Source of the DNA: an uncultured Eubacteriales bacterium
GTDB lineage: Bacteria > Bacillota > Clostridia > Oscillospirales > Oscillospiraceae
DNA length: 64,000 nt
Assembly (NCBI GenBank): GCA_949283375.1
Contig: CASDSM010000026.1
Coordinates: forward strand, 1-64,000
Direction: 5' to 3'
Shown: positions 9,737-18,025 of the stretch, in pieces
Position numbering within the stretch: position 1 is the stretch's first letter
Layout of the letters: each line of letters starts with the position of its first letter
The notes under the pieces: generated by a model
The model's input: only the letters and a program-made list of their open reading frames with translations
Told to the model about the DNA's origin: nothing
The model's database searches: none
Made by a program: the position numbers and the translations under genes

Positions 9737-12057
9737 CTGCGGGCAAATTCGAATTGGACGTGCGCACGCTGGCCTGCGGCGCTCTGAACGCCCTGGCGGG
9801 CGGCGCGCTGCTCGCGTTGCTGCTCACCGGCATGCTGCTCTCCTTTGCCGCGGGGTACTCCCTGCCGGTGGACACGGCGGCGCTGGGGCAGGCGGCGCTG
9901 GGACTCTCCGTCCTGCTCACGCTGGCGCTCTCCCTGCCCCGGCTGCGCTGGGCCGCCTTCGGGGCGCTCACCGCCGGCTGGGCTGTCCTGCTCTGGCGGA
10001 GCTGGACAGAGCTGCTGGCCGCCCTGCGCGTCCTGCTGGAGACCATCTGCGAGCAGATCGGGCTGATGTCCGCCGCCCTCACCTTCCTGCCGGACGGAGC
10101 GGCGGACGGGACCACAGCGGCCGCCGCCCTGATCCTGTTCACCTTTCCCTGGGCAGCGCTGCTCGGGTGGTGCGTCCTGCGCGGACACTCCCCTGTCCTT
10201 GCACTGCTTCTGACCTGGCCGCTTCTCCTGCCCGCCTTCGTCCTCAACGCCCCGCTGGACTGGACGGCCCTCCTGCTCCTGCTGACGGGGACGCTGGCCT
10301 TTCTCTGCGCCGCCCGCTCCGGCCGGTCTGACCCGGTGGGCGGGGCGAAGCTGACGCTGCTGCTTCTGCCCCTCGTCGCGCTGGCGCTGTCCGCGCTGAC
10401 CGTACTCTCCCCGGAGGGGGCCTATCAGTTCCCCGACTGGGCCGCCTCGGCGCAGCTCCGGCTGCTGAGCTGGGTGGCCTCCCTGCCCAATCCCTGGGTG
10501 GAGGGGGACGGCGTGGGCGCCGCCCGTCCGGCCCAGCTGTCAGAGACGGTGGACCTCACCGAGGCGGGCGCCCCCAGCTATTCCGGCGCGGCGGTATTGG
10601 AGATCGAGAGTGAGCGCACCGGCATGGTCTATCTGCGCGGCTATTCCATGGGGGAATACACCGGGACGGGCTGGACCGCCCTCCCGGAGAGCGCCTATGA
10701 GGAGCCCCTTCCCTGGGCGGGACCCGGCGGGCTGGGGGAGAGCGCAAGCTGGGATGACCTGCTGGCGGCCTATCCGCCCGCCCTCTACCCCGCCGCCGCG
10801 CAGACGGAGGCGGAGGGGGAGGAGATCACCGTGCGCGACCTCTCCGCCCTCACCCAATGGGTCTACACCCCCTACCAGCTCACCGGAACGGGGACGGCCA
10901 CCGCCGCCGGAGACACCCATCTGGCCCGGGACGGCGGCCAGTGGCAGCACCGCTTCGACGTCCAGCCGGCGGACTTCGCCGGTCTCTCCGCCCTCACCGG
11001 GGAGACGGCGCAGGCGGAGCAGCTCTATCAGGTCTTTGTGAACGAGCACTATCTCTCCCTCCCGGAGGGTCTGGCGGAAGCTCTCGTCCCCTGGACCGAT
11101 CTGGTGCGATCTGCATACCAGACGGACGCGGTGTCCTCCCTCCCCCGGCGCTATCAGCAGACGCTCTCCACCGCCCGCGCTGTGGCGGAGATGCTGGAGG
11201 ATACCGCTGTCTATGACCTCGATGTCCCCGCCCTCCCGGAGGGTGAGGATGCGGCGCTCTGGTTCCTGGAGGGGAGCGGGTGCGGCTACTGCATGCACTT
11301 TGCCACTGCCGGGACCGTCCTGCTGCGGGCGATGGGGATCCCCGCCCGCTATGCGGCGGGCTATGCCGTCCCGGTGGCGGCAGCGGGGACCGTCCAGGTC
11401 CCGGACTCCGCCGCCCACGCCTGGGTGGAGATCTACCTGGAGGGCTACGGCTGGTATCCGGTGGAGATGACCCCCGCCGAGGGACTGCCCACCGGCATGG
11501 AGTCGGAAGAGGCCCCCGCGCAGGGGGAGGAGAACGCCCCGGAGGCGCAGGAGGAGACCCCTCCCGAGCAGGAGGAGCCCTCCCCTGACCTGCCCGAAGA
11601 GGAGCCCCAGACGCCGGAGGAGGAGACCCCCTCCACCGGACCGGGCGGCACCGGCGTGGCGGAGGGAGAAAGCGGCGGCGCGTTTGACCTGGCCGGACTG
11701 CTCGCGGCAGTGGGCCGGGCGCTGGCCGCGGCGCTGCTGGCCGCCGGGCTGCTGCTGGGCGGGCGGTATCTGCGCCGGGCGCTGCTGGCGCGGCGGTTTG
11801 CCCCGCTGCACCAGGGGGACGCAAACGGCTGCGTCATTGCCCTCTACGCCCTGCTGGAGGACCTCAGCCGCTGGGGCGGACAGATGCCGGAGGAGGCGGT
11901 GCGTCTGGCACAGAAGGCGCGCTTCAGCCAGCACGCGATGACACCGGAGGAGCTGAGCGGGATGCGCGCCCTCTTCCGCGCAGAGCGCCGGCGGACGGAG
12001 CAGGCCCTGCCGCGCTGGAAACGGGCGGTCTTCCGCCTGTTCTGGCATGAGATGTGA
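9733..12057 (+). CDS. Transglutaminase-like membrane protein (TgpA type)
   Basis: The 774-residue protein has about six N-terminal membrane segments (residues 12-230), an extracytoplasmic region with a transglutaminase core, a Glu/Pro-rich linker (about 590-650), another membrane segment (about 657-680), and a C-terminal DUF4129-like cytoplasmic tail. The catalytic triad is visible: Cys520 in GCGYCMHF, His562 in AHAWVEIY, and Glu578 in YPVEMTP, Glu taking the place of the more usual Asp. ATG 9733 overlaps the DUF58 stop. It completes the MoxR-DUF58-TGase unit. Cysteine-protease-like or cross-linking activity at the surface is inferred from family. Confidence 0.9.
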   Translation: MTAGKFELDVRTLACGALNALAGGALLALLLTGMLLSFAAGYSLPVDTAALGQAALGLSVLLTLALSLPRLRWAAFGALTAGWAVLLWRSWTELLAALRVLLETICEQIGLMSAALTFLPDGAADGTTAAAALILFTFPWAALLGWCVLRGHSPVLALLLTWPLLLPAFVLNAPLDWTALLLLLTGTLAFLCAARSGRSDPVGGAKLTLLLLPLVALALSALTVLSPEGAYQFPDWAASAQLRLLSWVASLPNPWVEGDGVGAARPAQLSETVDLTEAGAPSYSGAAVLEIESERTGMVYLRGYSMGEYTGTGWTALPESAYEEPLPWAGPGGLGESASWDDLLAAYPPALYPAAAQTEAEGEEITVRDLSALTQWVYTPYQLTGTGTATAAGDTHLARDGGQWQHRFDVQPADFAGLSALTGETAQAEQLYQVFVNEHYLSLPEGLAEALVPWTDLVRSAYQTDAVSSLPRRYQQTLSTARAVAEMLEDTAVYDLDVPALPEGEDAALWFLEGSGCGYCMHFATAGTVLLRAMGIPARYAAGYAVPVAAAGTVQVPDSAAHAWVEIYLEGYGWYPVEMTPAEGLPTGMESEEAPAQGEENAPEAQEETPPEQEEPSPDLPEEEPQTPEEETPSTGPGGTGVAEGESGGAFDLAGLLAAVGRALAAALLAAGLLLGGRYLRRALLARRFAPLHQGDANGCVIALYALLEDLSRWGGQMPEEAVRLAQKARFSQHAMTPEELSGMRALFRAERRRTEQALPRWKRAVFRLFWHEM

Positions 12058-12071
12058 TGGGAGGATGCGAC

Positions 12072-12881
12072 ATGCGAGAGATACCGGTCAAACTGCCCCG
12101 GCTGATTGCCTGCGATATCGACGGGACGCTGATGGCCTATGACGAGAGCGACCTCTCCCCCCGCCTCTTTCCGCTGATCGAAGCACTGGAGGCGCGCGGC
12201 GTCCTCTTCTGCCCCGCGAGCGGGCGGCAGTATGCCAGCCTGCGCCGCCTCTTCGCCCCGGTGGCGGACCGGCTGATCTACCTGTGCGAGAACGGCGGCA
12301 TTCTCTACGGCAGGGACGGTGAAGTGCTGGGACGGACGGTGATGGAGCGCAGCCGCGCCCTCGCCCTCTCGCGCGATATCCTCGCCCAGCCGGCGTGTGA
12401 GCTGCTGATCTCCGGGGCAAATATGAGCTACGTCGTCTGCAAGCGGCCGGGGCTGGATGAGCAGCTGCGCCACTTCACCGGCAACCGCGTCACCGTCCTC
12501 TCCTGCCCGGAGGAGATGCCGGAGGCGTTTCTGAAGGTCTCCGCCTACTGCCCGGACGGGGCGGCGCGGTACGCCCCCCTCCTCGGGCCCACCTGGGCGG
12601 CGGAATTTCCGATGGCGATCGGCGGGCCGAAGTGGCTCGACTTCGCCCTCGCGGACAAGGGGACGGGGATGCGCATCCTGCTGGCCGCCCTCGCGATCGA
12701 CCCGGCGGAGGTGATGGCCTTTGGCGACAACGCCAACGACCTGCCCATGCTGGAGGCGGTCGGCATGCCCTATGTGGTCGACCGCTCCCCGCTGCGGGAC
12801 CTCCCCGCCGATTGGCGGCGCTGTGAGCGGGTGGAGGACGTGCTCGAGGCGCTGCTGGAGCTGTCCGACCGCCGCGCCTGA
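12072..12881 (+). CDS. Cof-type HAD-superfamily hydrolase
   Basis: The 269-residue protein is a HAD-IIB phosphatase. It has motif I CDIDGTLM with the nucleophilic Asp, motif II ASGRQY, and motif III/IV with DKGTGM and GDNANDLPML, plus a cap domain between. Such enzymes dephosphorylate sugar phosphates or flavin and pyridoxal phosphates; the substrate cannot be told. ATG 12072 follows GGGAGG by about 7 bases. A GTG at 12054 and an ATG at 12057 overlap the transglutaminase stop and are alternatives. It is the last gene of the MoxR operon. Confidence 0.9.
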   Translation: MREIPVKLPRLIACDIDGTLMAYDESDLSPRLFPLIEALEARGVLFCPASGRQYASLRRLFAPVADRLIYLCENGGILYGRDGEVLGRTVMERSRALALSRDILAQPACELLISGANMSYVVCKRPGLDEQLRHFTGNRVTVLSCPEEMPEAFLKVSAYCPDGAARYAPLLGPTWAAEFPMAIGGPKWLDFALADKGTGMRILLAALAIDPAEVMAFGDNANDLPMLEAVGMPYVVDRSPLRDLPADWRRCERVEDVLEALLELSDRRA

Positions 12882-12905
12882 GAGAGACGACATCCCCTGA
12901 CAGAA

Positions 12906-12956
12906 AGACCGCCCCAGCTTCCGCCGCCGCTGTGCGGCCGGGAGCTGGGGCGGTCT
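12906..12956. terminator. Bidirectional hairpin terminator between convergent genes
   Basis: AGACCGCCCCAGCT (12906-12919) pairs perfectly with AGCTGGGGCGGTCT (12943-12956) around a GC-rich loop. It lies between the convergent HAD and polyphosphate kinase genes. U-tracts are short. Confidence 0.7.
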
Positions 12957-12997
12957 GTTATGCTCTTTGAAGGCGCGGACTCTCTCCGTGCGCGCGC

Positions 12998-15130
12998 TTA
13001 TTCCCTGCGGTCGAAGAGGCGGTGGAAGATCTGACGCCAGGCCGGCTCGCGTTGTGCGGGCCGCGCGGCCTGCGCGCGGGCGGCCTGGATCGCCTCCTGC
13101 ATCAGCTCCACCTGGGCGCAGGTGGGCTCGGGGACGGGGAGCTTTTTCGCATAGCTCCCGTCCGGCTGGAGGACGCGGGCCTTCACCGTGTCGCGCAGCA
13201 TCGCATCCAGAATGCCGTGCAGGCGCTCACGCACCTCGCCGCTGTCGATCGGGCAGGCGACCTCGACGCGGTGCTCGGTGTTGCGCGTCATCAGGTCGGC
13301 CGAGGCGATATACATCTTCTCCTGCGCCCCGCGCCCGAAGACGAAGATGCGCGAGTGCTCCAGAAAGCGGCCGACGATGCTGGTGACGGTGATGTGCTCC
13401 GTCCGGCCCGGCACGCCGGGCAGAAGGCAGCAGATGCCGCGCACGATCATGTCGATCCGCACCCCGGCGCAGGAGGCGCGGCAGAGGCGCTCGATGAGGT
13501 CGATGTCCGTCAGCGAGTTGAATTTGAGGAGGATATAGCCGTCGCTGCCGAGGGCGGTCTGCTCGTCGATCAGGCGCAGGAGGCTGCGCTTGAGTCCGTG
13601 CGGGGCGACCAAGAGGCGTTCATAGTGCCCGTCGAGCACGCCGAGGGCCATATTGTTGAAGAAGGCGACTGCATCCGCGCCGATGGTCTCGTCTGAGGTG
13701 ACGAGGGAGACGTCGGTGTACTGGGCAGCGGTCTTCTCGTTGTAGTTGCCGGTGCCCACCTGGGTGAGGTAGCGCACCGTGCCGCGCTCGCGGCGGGTGA
13801 TGAGGCAGATCTTGGAGTGGACCTTGTAGTATTCAAAGCCGTAAATAATCTTGCAGCCCGCCTCCTCCAGCCGCTCGGACCAGTCGATGTTGTTCTGCTC
13901 GTCAAAGCGGGCGCGCAGCTCGATGAGGACGGTGACGTCCTTCCCGTTCTCCGCCGCGGCGCAGAGGTATTCCACCAGCTTGGCCTTGCGCGCCAGGCGG
14001 TAGATCGTGATGCGGATGGAGAGGACGGCGGGATCGTGCGCCGCCTCGCGGATCATCTGGAGGAAAGGGGTCATGCTCTCATAGGGATAGGAGAGGAGGA
14101 CGTCCCGCCGCAGGGCGGTCTTGAGCAGGCTCTGCCCCTCCGCGAGCATGGCGGGCTGCTGCGGGGCAAACGGCGGGTCGGAGAGGACTGCGCGCTGCCG
14201 CTCGGGCAGGTGCTCCCCCAGCGACCAGGCATAGCCCAGCTTGAGCGGGGCGCGGCGGGAGAGGAAAATCTGCGCGTCCGTCACCTCAAAGCGGCTGCGG
14301 AAGTACTCCGCAAAGTGGCTGCTGACCGGGCTGGAGAGCTCCACGCGGACCACCGCCATCCGGCGGCGCTGGCGCAGGAGCTTCTCCATCGTCTTGCGGA
14401 AGTCCTCCACCTCGGCGAAATTTTCATCGTAGGGGTTGATGTCGGCGTTGCGGGTGACGCAGAAGACGGTCTTCTCCAGCACGTCGTACATCTGGAAGAC
14501 GCGGTCGGTGTATTTGAGCAGGATGTCCTCGATGGCGACATAGCGACCCTCCGCCCCGGGCAGGAAGACCAGCGGCGGCAGAGAGGCGGGCACCGGCAGC
14601 AGGCCGAGCACCTCGCGCTTTTTGCGCCCGAGCAGGGCGGCGATGTGGAGCACCTTGCCCTCCAGGTGGGGGAAGGGGTGGTGCGCGTCCACGATCTGCG
14701 GGGAGAGGACAGGGGCCACCACATCGCGGAAATACTCCTTGATGTACCGCTGCTCCTCCATCTCCAGCTCCTCCACCCGCAGACGCTCCAGCCCCTCGGC
14801 GGCCAGGCGGCGGTCCACGTCGGCAAAGGCCGCGTCCCGGCGCTCATAGAGCGGCTCGACGGCGGCGTAGATCGCGCGCAGCTGCTCTGCGGCGGTCATG
14901 CCCGACTTGTTGTCCGTCCGCTTGCGGTCCACCGAGGCGATATCCGTCAGGCTGCCCACGCGGATCATAAAGAATTCATCCAGATTGCTCGTGAAAATGG
15001 CGAGAAATTTCAGCCGCTCGAGCAGCGGGACCTGTTCATCCTCCGCCTCGGCGAGGACGCGGGCATTGAACTGCAGCCAGGACAGCTCGCGGTTTTGGGT
15101 ATAGCCCCGCTCCCATATCATCTTTGCCAT
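12998..15130 (-). CDS. ppk1: Polyphosphate kinase 1
   Basis: The 710-residue enzyme reversibly makes inorganic polyphosphate from ATP. The family layout is complete: the N domain with NRELSWLQFNARVL and FTSNLDEFFMIRVG, a head domain, and two phospholipase D-like C domains with the autophosphorylated His438 in VHSKICLI and GTGNYNEKTAAQYTD. ATG 15130 is used because GGGGGAG lies just upstream; the frame is open further up without an SD. No exopolyphosphatase gene is adjacent. Confidence 0.95.
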   Translation of the reverse strand: MAKMIWERGYTQNRELSWLQFNARVLAEAEDEQVPLLERLKFLAIFTSNLDEFFMIRVGSLTDIASVDRKRTDNKSGMTAAEQLRAIYAAVEPLYERRDAAFADVDRRLAAEGLERLRVEELEMEEQRYIKEYFRDVVAPVLSPQIVDAHHPFPHLEGKVLHIAALLGRKKREVLGLLPVPASLPPLVFLPGAEGRYVAIEDILLKYTDRVFQMYDVLEKTVFCVTRNADINPYDENFAEVEDFRKTMEKLLRQRRRMAVVRVELSSPVSSHFAEYFRSRFEVTDAQIFLSRRAPLKLGYAWSLGEHLPERQRAVLSDPPFAPQQPAMLAEGQSLLKTALRRDVLLSYPYESMTPFLQMIREAAHDPAVLSIRITIYRLARKAKLVEYLCAAAENGKDVTVLIELRARFDEQNNIDWSERLEEAGCKIIYGFEYYKVHSKICLITRRERGTVRYLTQVGTGNYNEKTAAQYTDVSLVTSDETIGADAVAFFNNMALGVLDGHYERLLVAPHGLKRSLLRLIDEQTALGSDGYILLKFNSLTDIDLIERLCRASCAGVRIDMIVRGICCLLPGVPGRTEHITVTSIVGRFLEHSRIFVFGRGAQEKMYIASADLMTRNTEHRVEVACPIDSGEVRERLHGILDAMLRDTVKARVLQPDGSYAKKLPVPEPTCAQVELMQEAIQAARAQAARPAQREPAWRQIFHRLFDRRE

Positions 15131-15301
15131 CTCATACTCCCCCTGTCCGGCCCGCGCTCCGGCGGGCCGATCATCTGTTCCCTGATACAACAACTATTGT
15201 TTTAACGTCCTGCGGTTGATGCAACAGACACTATTATACCGCTTTTCAGCCGCAGCAGAATGCATGTTTCTGTAAAAATCCGGTAAAACTTTTCGGAAGA
15301 A

Positions 15302-15354
15302 TGGGCAGTTTTGCCCATTTGCCCCTTCACAAGCGGGACCGGCGGGGGTATCAT
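15302..15354 (+). promoter_or_regulatory. Promoter of pfkA with an upstream hairpin element
   Basis: TTCACA (15326-15331) and TATCAT (15349-15354) are 17 bases apart. Directly upstream, TGGGCA (15302-15307) and TGCCCA (15312-15317) form an inverted repeat that could be a repressor or activator site. The rest of the 281-base gap to ppk1 is AT-richer; on the minus strand a TATAAT at 15232-15237 with a poor -35 is the best ppk1 promoter candidate. Confidence 0.55.
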
Positions 15355-15411
15355 TAGGACAGAAAGCGGGAGGCGGACGCGCCCCCTCCCGCGTCAGAGG
15401 AGGAGAGAGAC

Positions 15412-16488
15412 ATGAAAATCGGCATGCTCACCAGCGGCGGCGACTGCCAGGGCCTCAATTCCGCCCTGCGCGGCGTGGCCAAGACGCTCTACAATGAGCT
15501 GGGCAATACGGTGACCATCTACGGCATCCGGGACGGCTACCGGGGACTGATCGAGGCGGACTACCATCAGATGCGGCCGCAGGATTTTTCCGACATTCTG
15601 ACCCTGGGCGGGACCATCCTGGGCACCTCGCGCCAGCCGTTTAAGCAGATGCGCAAGGTCACGGAGGACAGCGAGGAGACCAAGCTGGAGAAGATGCTGC
15701 GCACGGTGGAGCACGAGGGCTTTGACTGCCTGGTGATCCTCGGCGGCAACGGCACGCACAAGACGGCCAACCTCCTCAGCCAGCACGGGGTGAACGTCGT
15801 CACCCTGCCCAAGACGATCGACAACGACCTCTGGGGGACGGAGATGACCTTCGGCTTCCAGTCGGCGATCAATATCGCCTCTACGGTGATCGACTCCATC
15901 CACTCCACCGCCTTCTCCCACTCGCGCGTGTTCATCGTGGAGGTGATGGGCCACAAGGCGGGGTGGCTCACCCTGCACGCCGGCATCGCCTCGGGGGCGG
16001 ACATCATCATCATCCCCGAGATCCCCTACTCCATCGAAAAGGTCGCCCAGGCGATTGAAAAGCGCGAGCGCAGCGGCAAGCGCTTCTCCATCCTCGCCGT
16101 GGCGGAGGGAGCCATCAGCCAGGCGGAGGCGGCGATGAGCAAGAAGGCCTTCAAGGCCGCGCGGGAGCAGATGCCCTATCCCTCCATCTCCTACCGCATC
16201 GCCGACGAGCTGCGCGCGATCACCGGCCAGGAGATCCGCGTGACCATCCCCGGCCACTACCAGCGCGGCGGCGCGCCCTGCCCGGCGGACCGTCTGCTCA
16301 CCACCCGCTTCGGCGTGGCGGCGGCGCAGCTCATCCGGCAGAAGAAATACGGCTATATGGTCGCCCTGCAGAGCGACCGGATCGTGCCCGTTCCCCTCTC
16401 TGAGGTGGCGGGCAAGCTCAAGACCGTCCCGCCAGACGGCGAGCTGGTGCGCACGGCGCGCGCGCTCGGCCTGTCGATGGGAGACTGA
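15412..16488 (+). CDS. pfkA: 6-phosphofructokinase (clostridial group III type)
   Basis: The 358-residue enzyme phosphorylates fructose 6-phosphate in glycolysis. Motifs: SGGDCQGLN (8-16), GGNGT (111-115), PKTIDND with catalytic Asp137, MGHKAGWL, and PEIPY. Gly114 (position of E. coli Gly104) suggests ATP as donor, while Lys134 (position 124) is typical of pyrophosphate-using enzymes. Asn113 replaces the usual Asp. Such mixed residues characterise group III enzymes. The ATG follows a GAGGAGAGAGA stretch. Donor preference cannot be settled from sequence; ATP is more likely. Confidence 0.92.
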   Translation: MKIGMLTSGGDCQGLNSALRGVAKTLYNELGNTVTIYGIRDGYRGLIEADYHQMRPQDFSDILTLGGTILGTSRQPFKQMRKVTEDSEETKLEKMLRTVEHEGFDCLVILGGNGTHKTANLLSQHGVNVVTLPKTIDNDLWGTEMTFGFQSAINIASTVIDSIHSTAFSHSRVFIVEVMGHKAGWLTLHAGIASGADIIIIPEIPYSIEKVAQAIEKRERSGKRFSILAVAEGAISQAEAAMSKKAFKAAREQMPYPSISYRIADELRAITGQEIRVTIPGHYQRGGAPCPADRLLTTRFGVAAAQLIRQKKYGYMVALQSDRIVPVPLSEVAGKLKTVPPDGELVRTARALGLSMGD

Positions 16489-16509
16489 GCGCCTGGAATC
16501 CGTCTGCCG

Positions 16510-16555
16510 GCCCGTCAGAGTCTCTTCGAAACTGGAGACTCTGACGGGCTTTTTT
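16510..16555 (+). terminator. Intrinsic terminator of pfkA
   Basis: A 15-bp perfect stem (16510-16524 with 16535-16549) is followed by TTTTTT. Confidence 0.93.
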
Positions 16556-16622
16556 GCGTTTTCTCCCCGGTCATCTGCGCGCCGCTGAATTCTTACAGAT
16601 TGTGACAGATGGCCGGCAGGTG

Positions 16623-16651
16623 TTGACTTCCTCCCCCATAGAGGCTATCCT
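16623..16651 (+). promoter_or_regulatory. SigA-type promoter of the SH3-repeat gene
   Basis: TTGACT (16623-16628) and TATCCT (16646-16651) are spaced by 17 bases, 60 bases before the start codon. Confidence 0.65.
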
Positions 16652-16710
16652 ATCCACAGGACATATATAAACATAATTTCTAAAACTATCCAGAAAGGAA
16701 GTGTCCAACC

Positions 16711-17919
16711 ATGAAAAGAGCAAGGATCCTCTCCGCCCTGCTGGCGGCGCTGCTGCTGATGGGCTCCTGCGGCCTGGCGCAGACCGCCCTGGCCCTGAGC
16801 GCACCTACCGCCTCCAGCCGCCCGTCCAGCGTGAGCTATCAGGCGGAGGTGACTGCCTCCATCCTGAACATCCGCAAGGGCGCCGGGACGGGTTACGGCG
16901 TGGTGGGTACCCTCAGGCGGGGGGACACCTGCACCGTCGTCGAGGAGCGCAGGGACAGCCGAGGCATCACCTGGGGCTATCTGGGCGACGGGCGCGGCTG
17001 GGTCTGCCTGCGCTACTGCAGCAAGCTCTCCGGCGGGGAGAGCGGCGCGGTGAGCTACGCCGTAGAGGTCACCGCTGCCAGCCTGAACATCCGCCGGAGC
17101 GCGGACAAGAGCGCCGCCATCACCGGCTGGCTGGCCAAGGGAGACCGGGTGACCATCGTCGCCGAGCGCAAGGACAGCCGCGGGGTCACCTGGGGCAAGC
17201 TCAAGAGCGGCGCAGGCTGGATCAGCCTGGATTACTGCCGCCGGACGGACGGGAGCACGGACAGCGCTGTAGTGAACTATGCCGTCACCGTCACCGCCTC
17301 CAGCCTGAACATCCGCCAGAGCGCGAGCCGGAGCGCCGCCATCGCCGGCACCCTCTCCAAGGGGGACAGGGTGACCATCGTCGCCGAGCAGACGGATACC
17401 CGCGGGGTGACCTGGGGCAAGCTCAAGAGCGGCGCAGGCTGGGTCAGCCTGGCCTACTGTGAGAAGTCCGGCGGCAGCGGGGAGGGCGGCGACAGCGGCG
17501 CAGTGAACTACGTCGTCCGTGTCACCGCCTCCAGTCTGAACATCCGCAAGAGTGCAAGCCGGACGGCGGCGATCACCGGGAGTCTCTCCAAGGGAGATGC
17601 GGTCACGATCGTCGCCGAGCAGAAGGACAGCCACGGCGCAAATTGGGGCAAGCTCAAGAGCGGCGCAGGCTGGATCAGCCTGGCTTACTGTGAGAAGACG
17701 GAGAGCGGGGGCACATTTGCCTCCTATACCGTCACCATCACGGCGGGAAGCCTGAATATCCGCCGGAGCGCGAGCCACACCGCAGCCATCACCGGCTGGG
17801 CCTCCCGCGGCGAGAAGGTGACCATCGTCGCCGAGCAGACGGACAGCCGCGGGGTCACCTGGGGCAAGCTCAAGAGCGGCGCGGGCTGGATCAACCTGAA
17901 CTACACGAAAAAGAGCTGA
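16711..17919 (+). CDS. Secreted protein with five bacterial SH3 repeats
   Basis: The 402-residue protein has a signal peptide (basic MKRAR, hydrophobic core, likely cleavage after AQTALA near residue 28) and then five SH3b-type domains, each starting with 'VTA.SLNIR' and ending 'GKLKSGAGWISL.YC'. They lie at roughly 45-105, 117-180, 193-255, 272-335 and 343-400. There is no enzymatic domain. SH3b domains usually bind peptidoglycan, so an envelope-binding or sensing role is likely. The domains differ at the start but share nearly identical DNA in their last third, a sign of recent duplication or gene conversion. The SD is AGAAAGGAAG. Confidence 0.88.
   Translation: MKRARILSALLAALLLMGSCGLAQTALALSAPTASSRPSSVSYQAEVTASILNIRKGAGTGYGVVGTLRRGDTCTVVEERRDSRGITWGYLGDGRGWVCLRYCSKLSGGESGAVSYAVEVTAASLNIRRSADKSAAITGWLAKGDRVTIVAERKDSRGVTWGKLKSGAGWISLDYCRRTDGSTDSAVVNYAVTVTASSLNIRQSASRSAAIAGTLSKGDRVTIVAEQTDTRGVTWGKLKSGAGWVSLAYCEKSGGSGEGGDSGAVNYVVRVTASSLNIRKSASRTAAITGSLSKGDAVTIVAEQKDSHGANWGKLKSGAGWISLAYCEKTESGGTFASYTVTITAGSLNIRRSASHTAAITGWASRGEKVTIVAEQTDSRGVTWGKLKSGAGWINLNYTKKS
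17183..17888 (+). repeat. Four near-identical DNA repeat blocks inside the SH3 gene
   Basis: A block of about 38 bases encoding the GVTWGKLKSGAGW segment recurs at about 17183-17220, 17403-17442, 17641-17673 (partly diverged) and 17850-17888 with only a few changes. The flanking codons vary more, so identity is not just due to protein constraint. Confidence 0.75.
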
Positions 17920-17929
17920 CGCATTCTCC

Positions 17930-17951
17930 GCCCCCGGCTTTGGCCGGGGGC
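17930..17951 (+). terminator. Hairpin after the SH3-repeat gene
   Basis: GCCCCCGGC pairs with GCCGGGGGC around a TTTG loop, 11 bases after the stop. The U-tract is weak. Confidence 0.6.
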
Positions 17952-17983
17952 CTCTGCTTGTCAGCCTTTGCCGGTACGCAAAG

Positions 17984-18023
17984 ACGCCGGCCGGAACACG
18001 GGCAGTGATCCGGCCGGCGTTTT
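17984..18023. terminator. Bidirectional terminator before the cysteine desulfurase gene end
   Basis: ACGCCGGCCGG (17984-17994) pairs with CCGGCCGGCGT (18010-18020), followed by TTTT on the plus strand and TCTTT on the minus strand. It serves the leftward gene ending at 18026 and read-through from the SH3 gene. Confidence 0.75.
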
Positions 18024-18025
18024 GC

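Noticed and set aside
15160-15215. AACAACTATTGTT-like palindrome before ppk1 as a Pho-type operator
   Set aside because: The half-sites are only five bases, with no direct-repeat phasing and no pho gene nearby; too weak to claim.
17183-17888. CRISPR-like repeat array
   Set aside because: The repeats are in frame, lie inside a coding gene and encode SH3 domains; spacers are not unique sequences of equal length.
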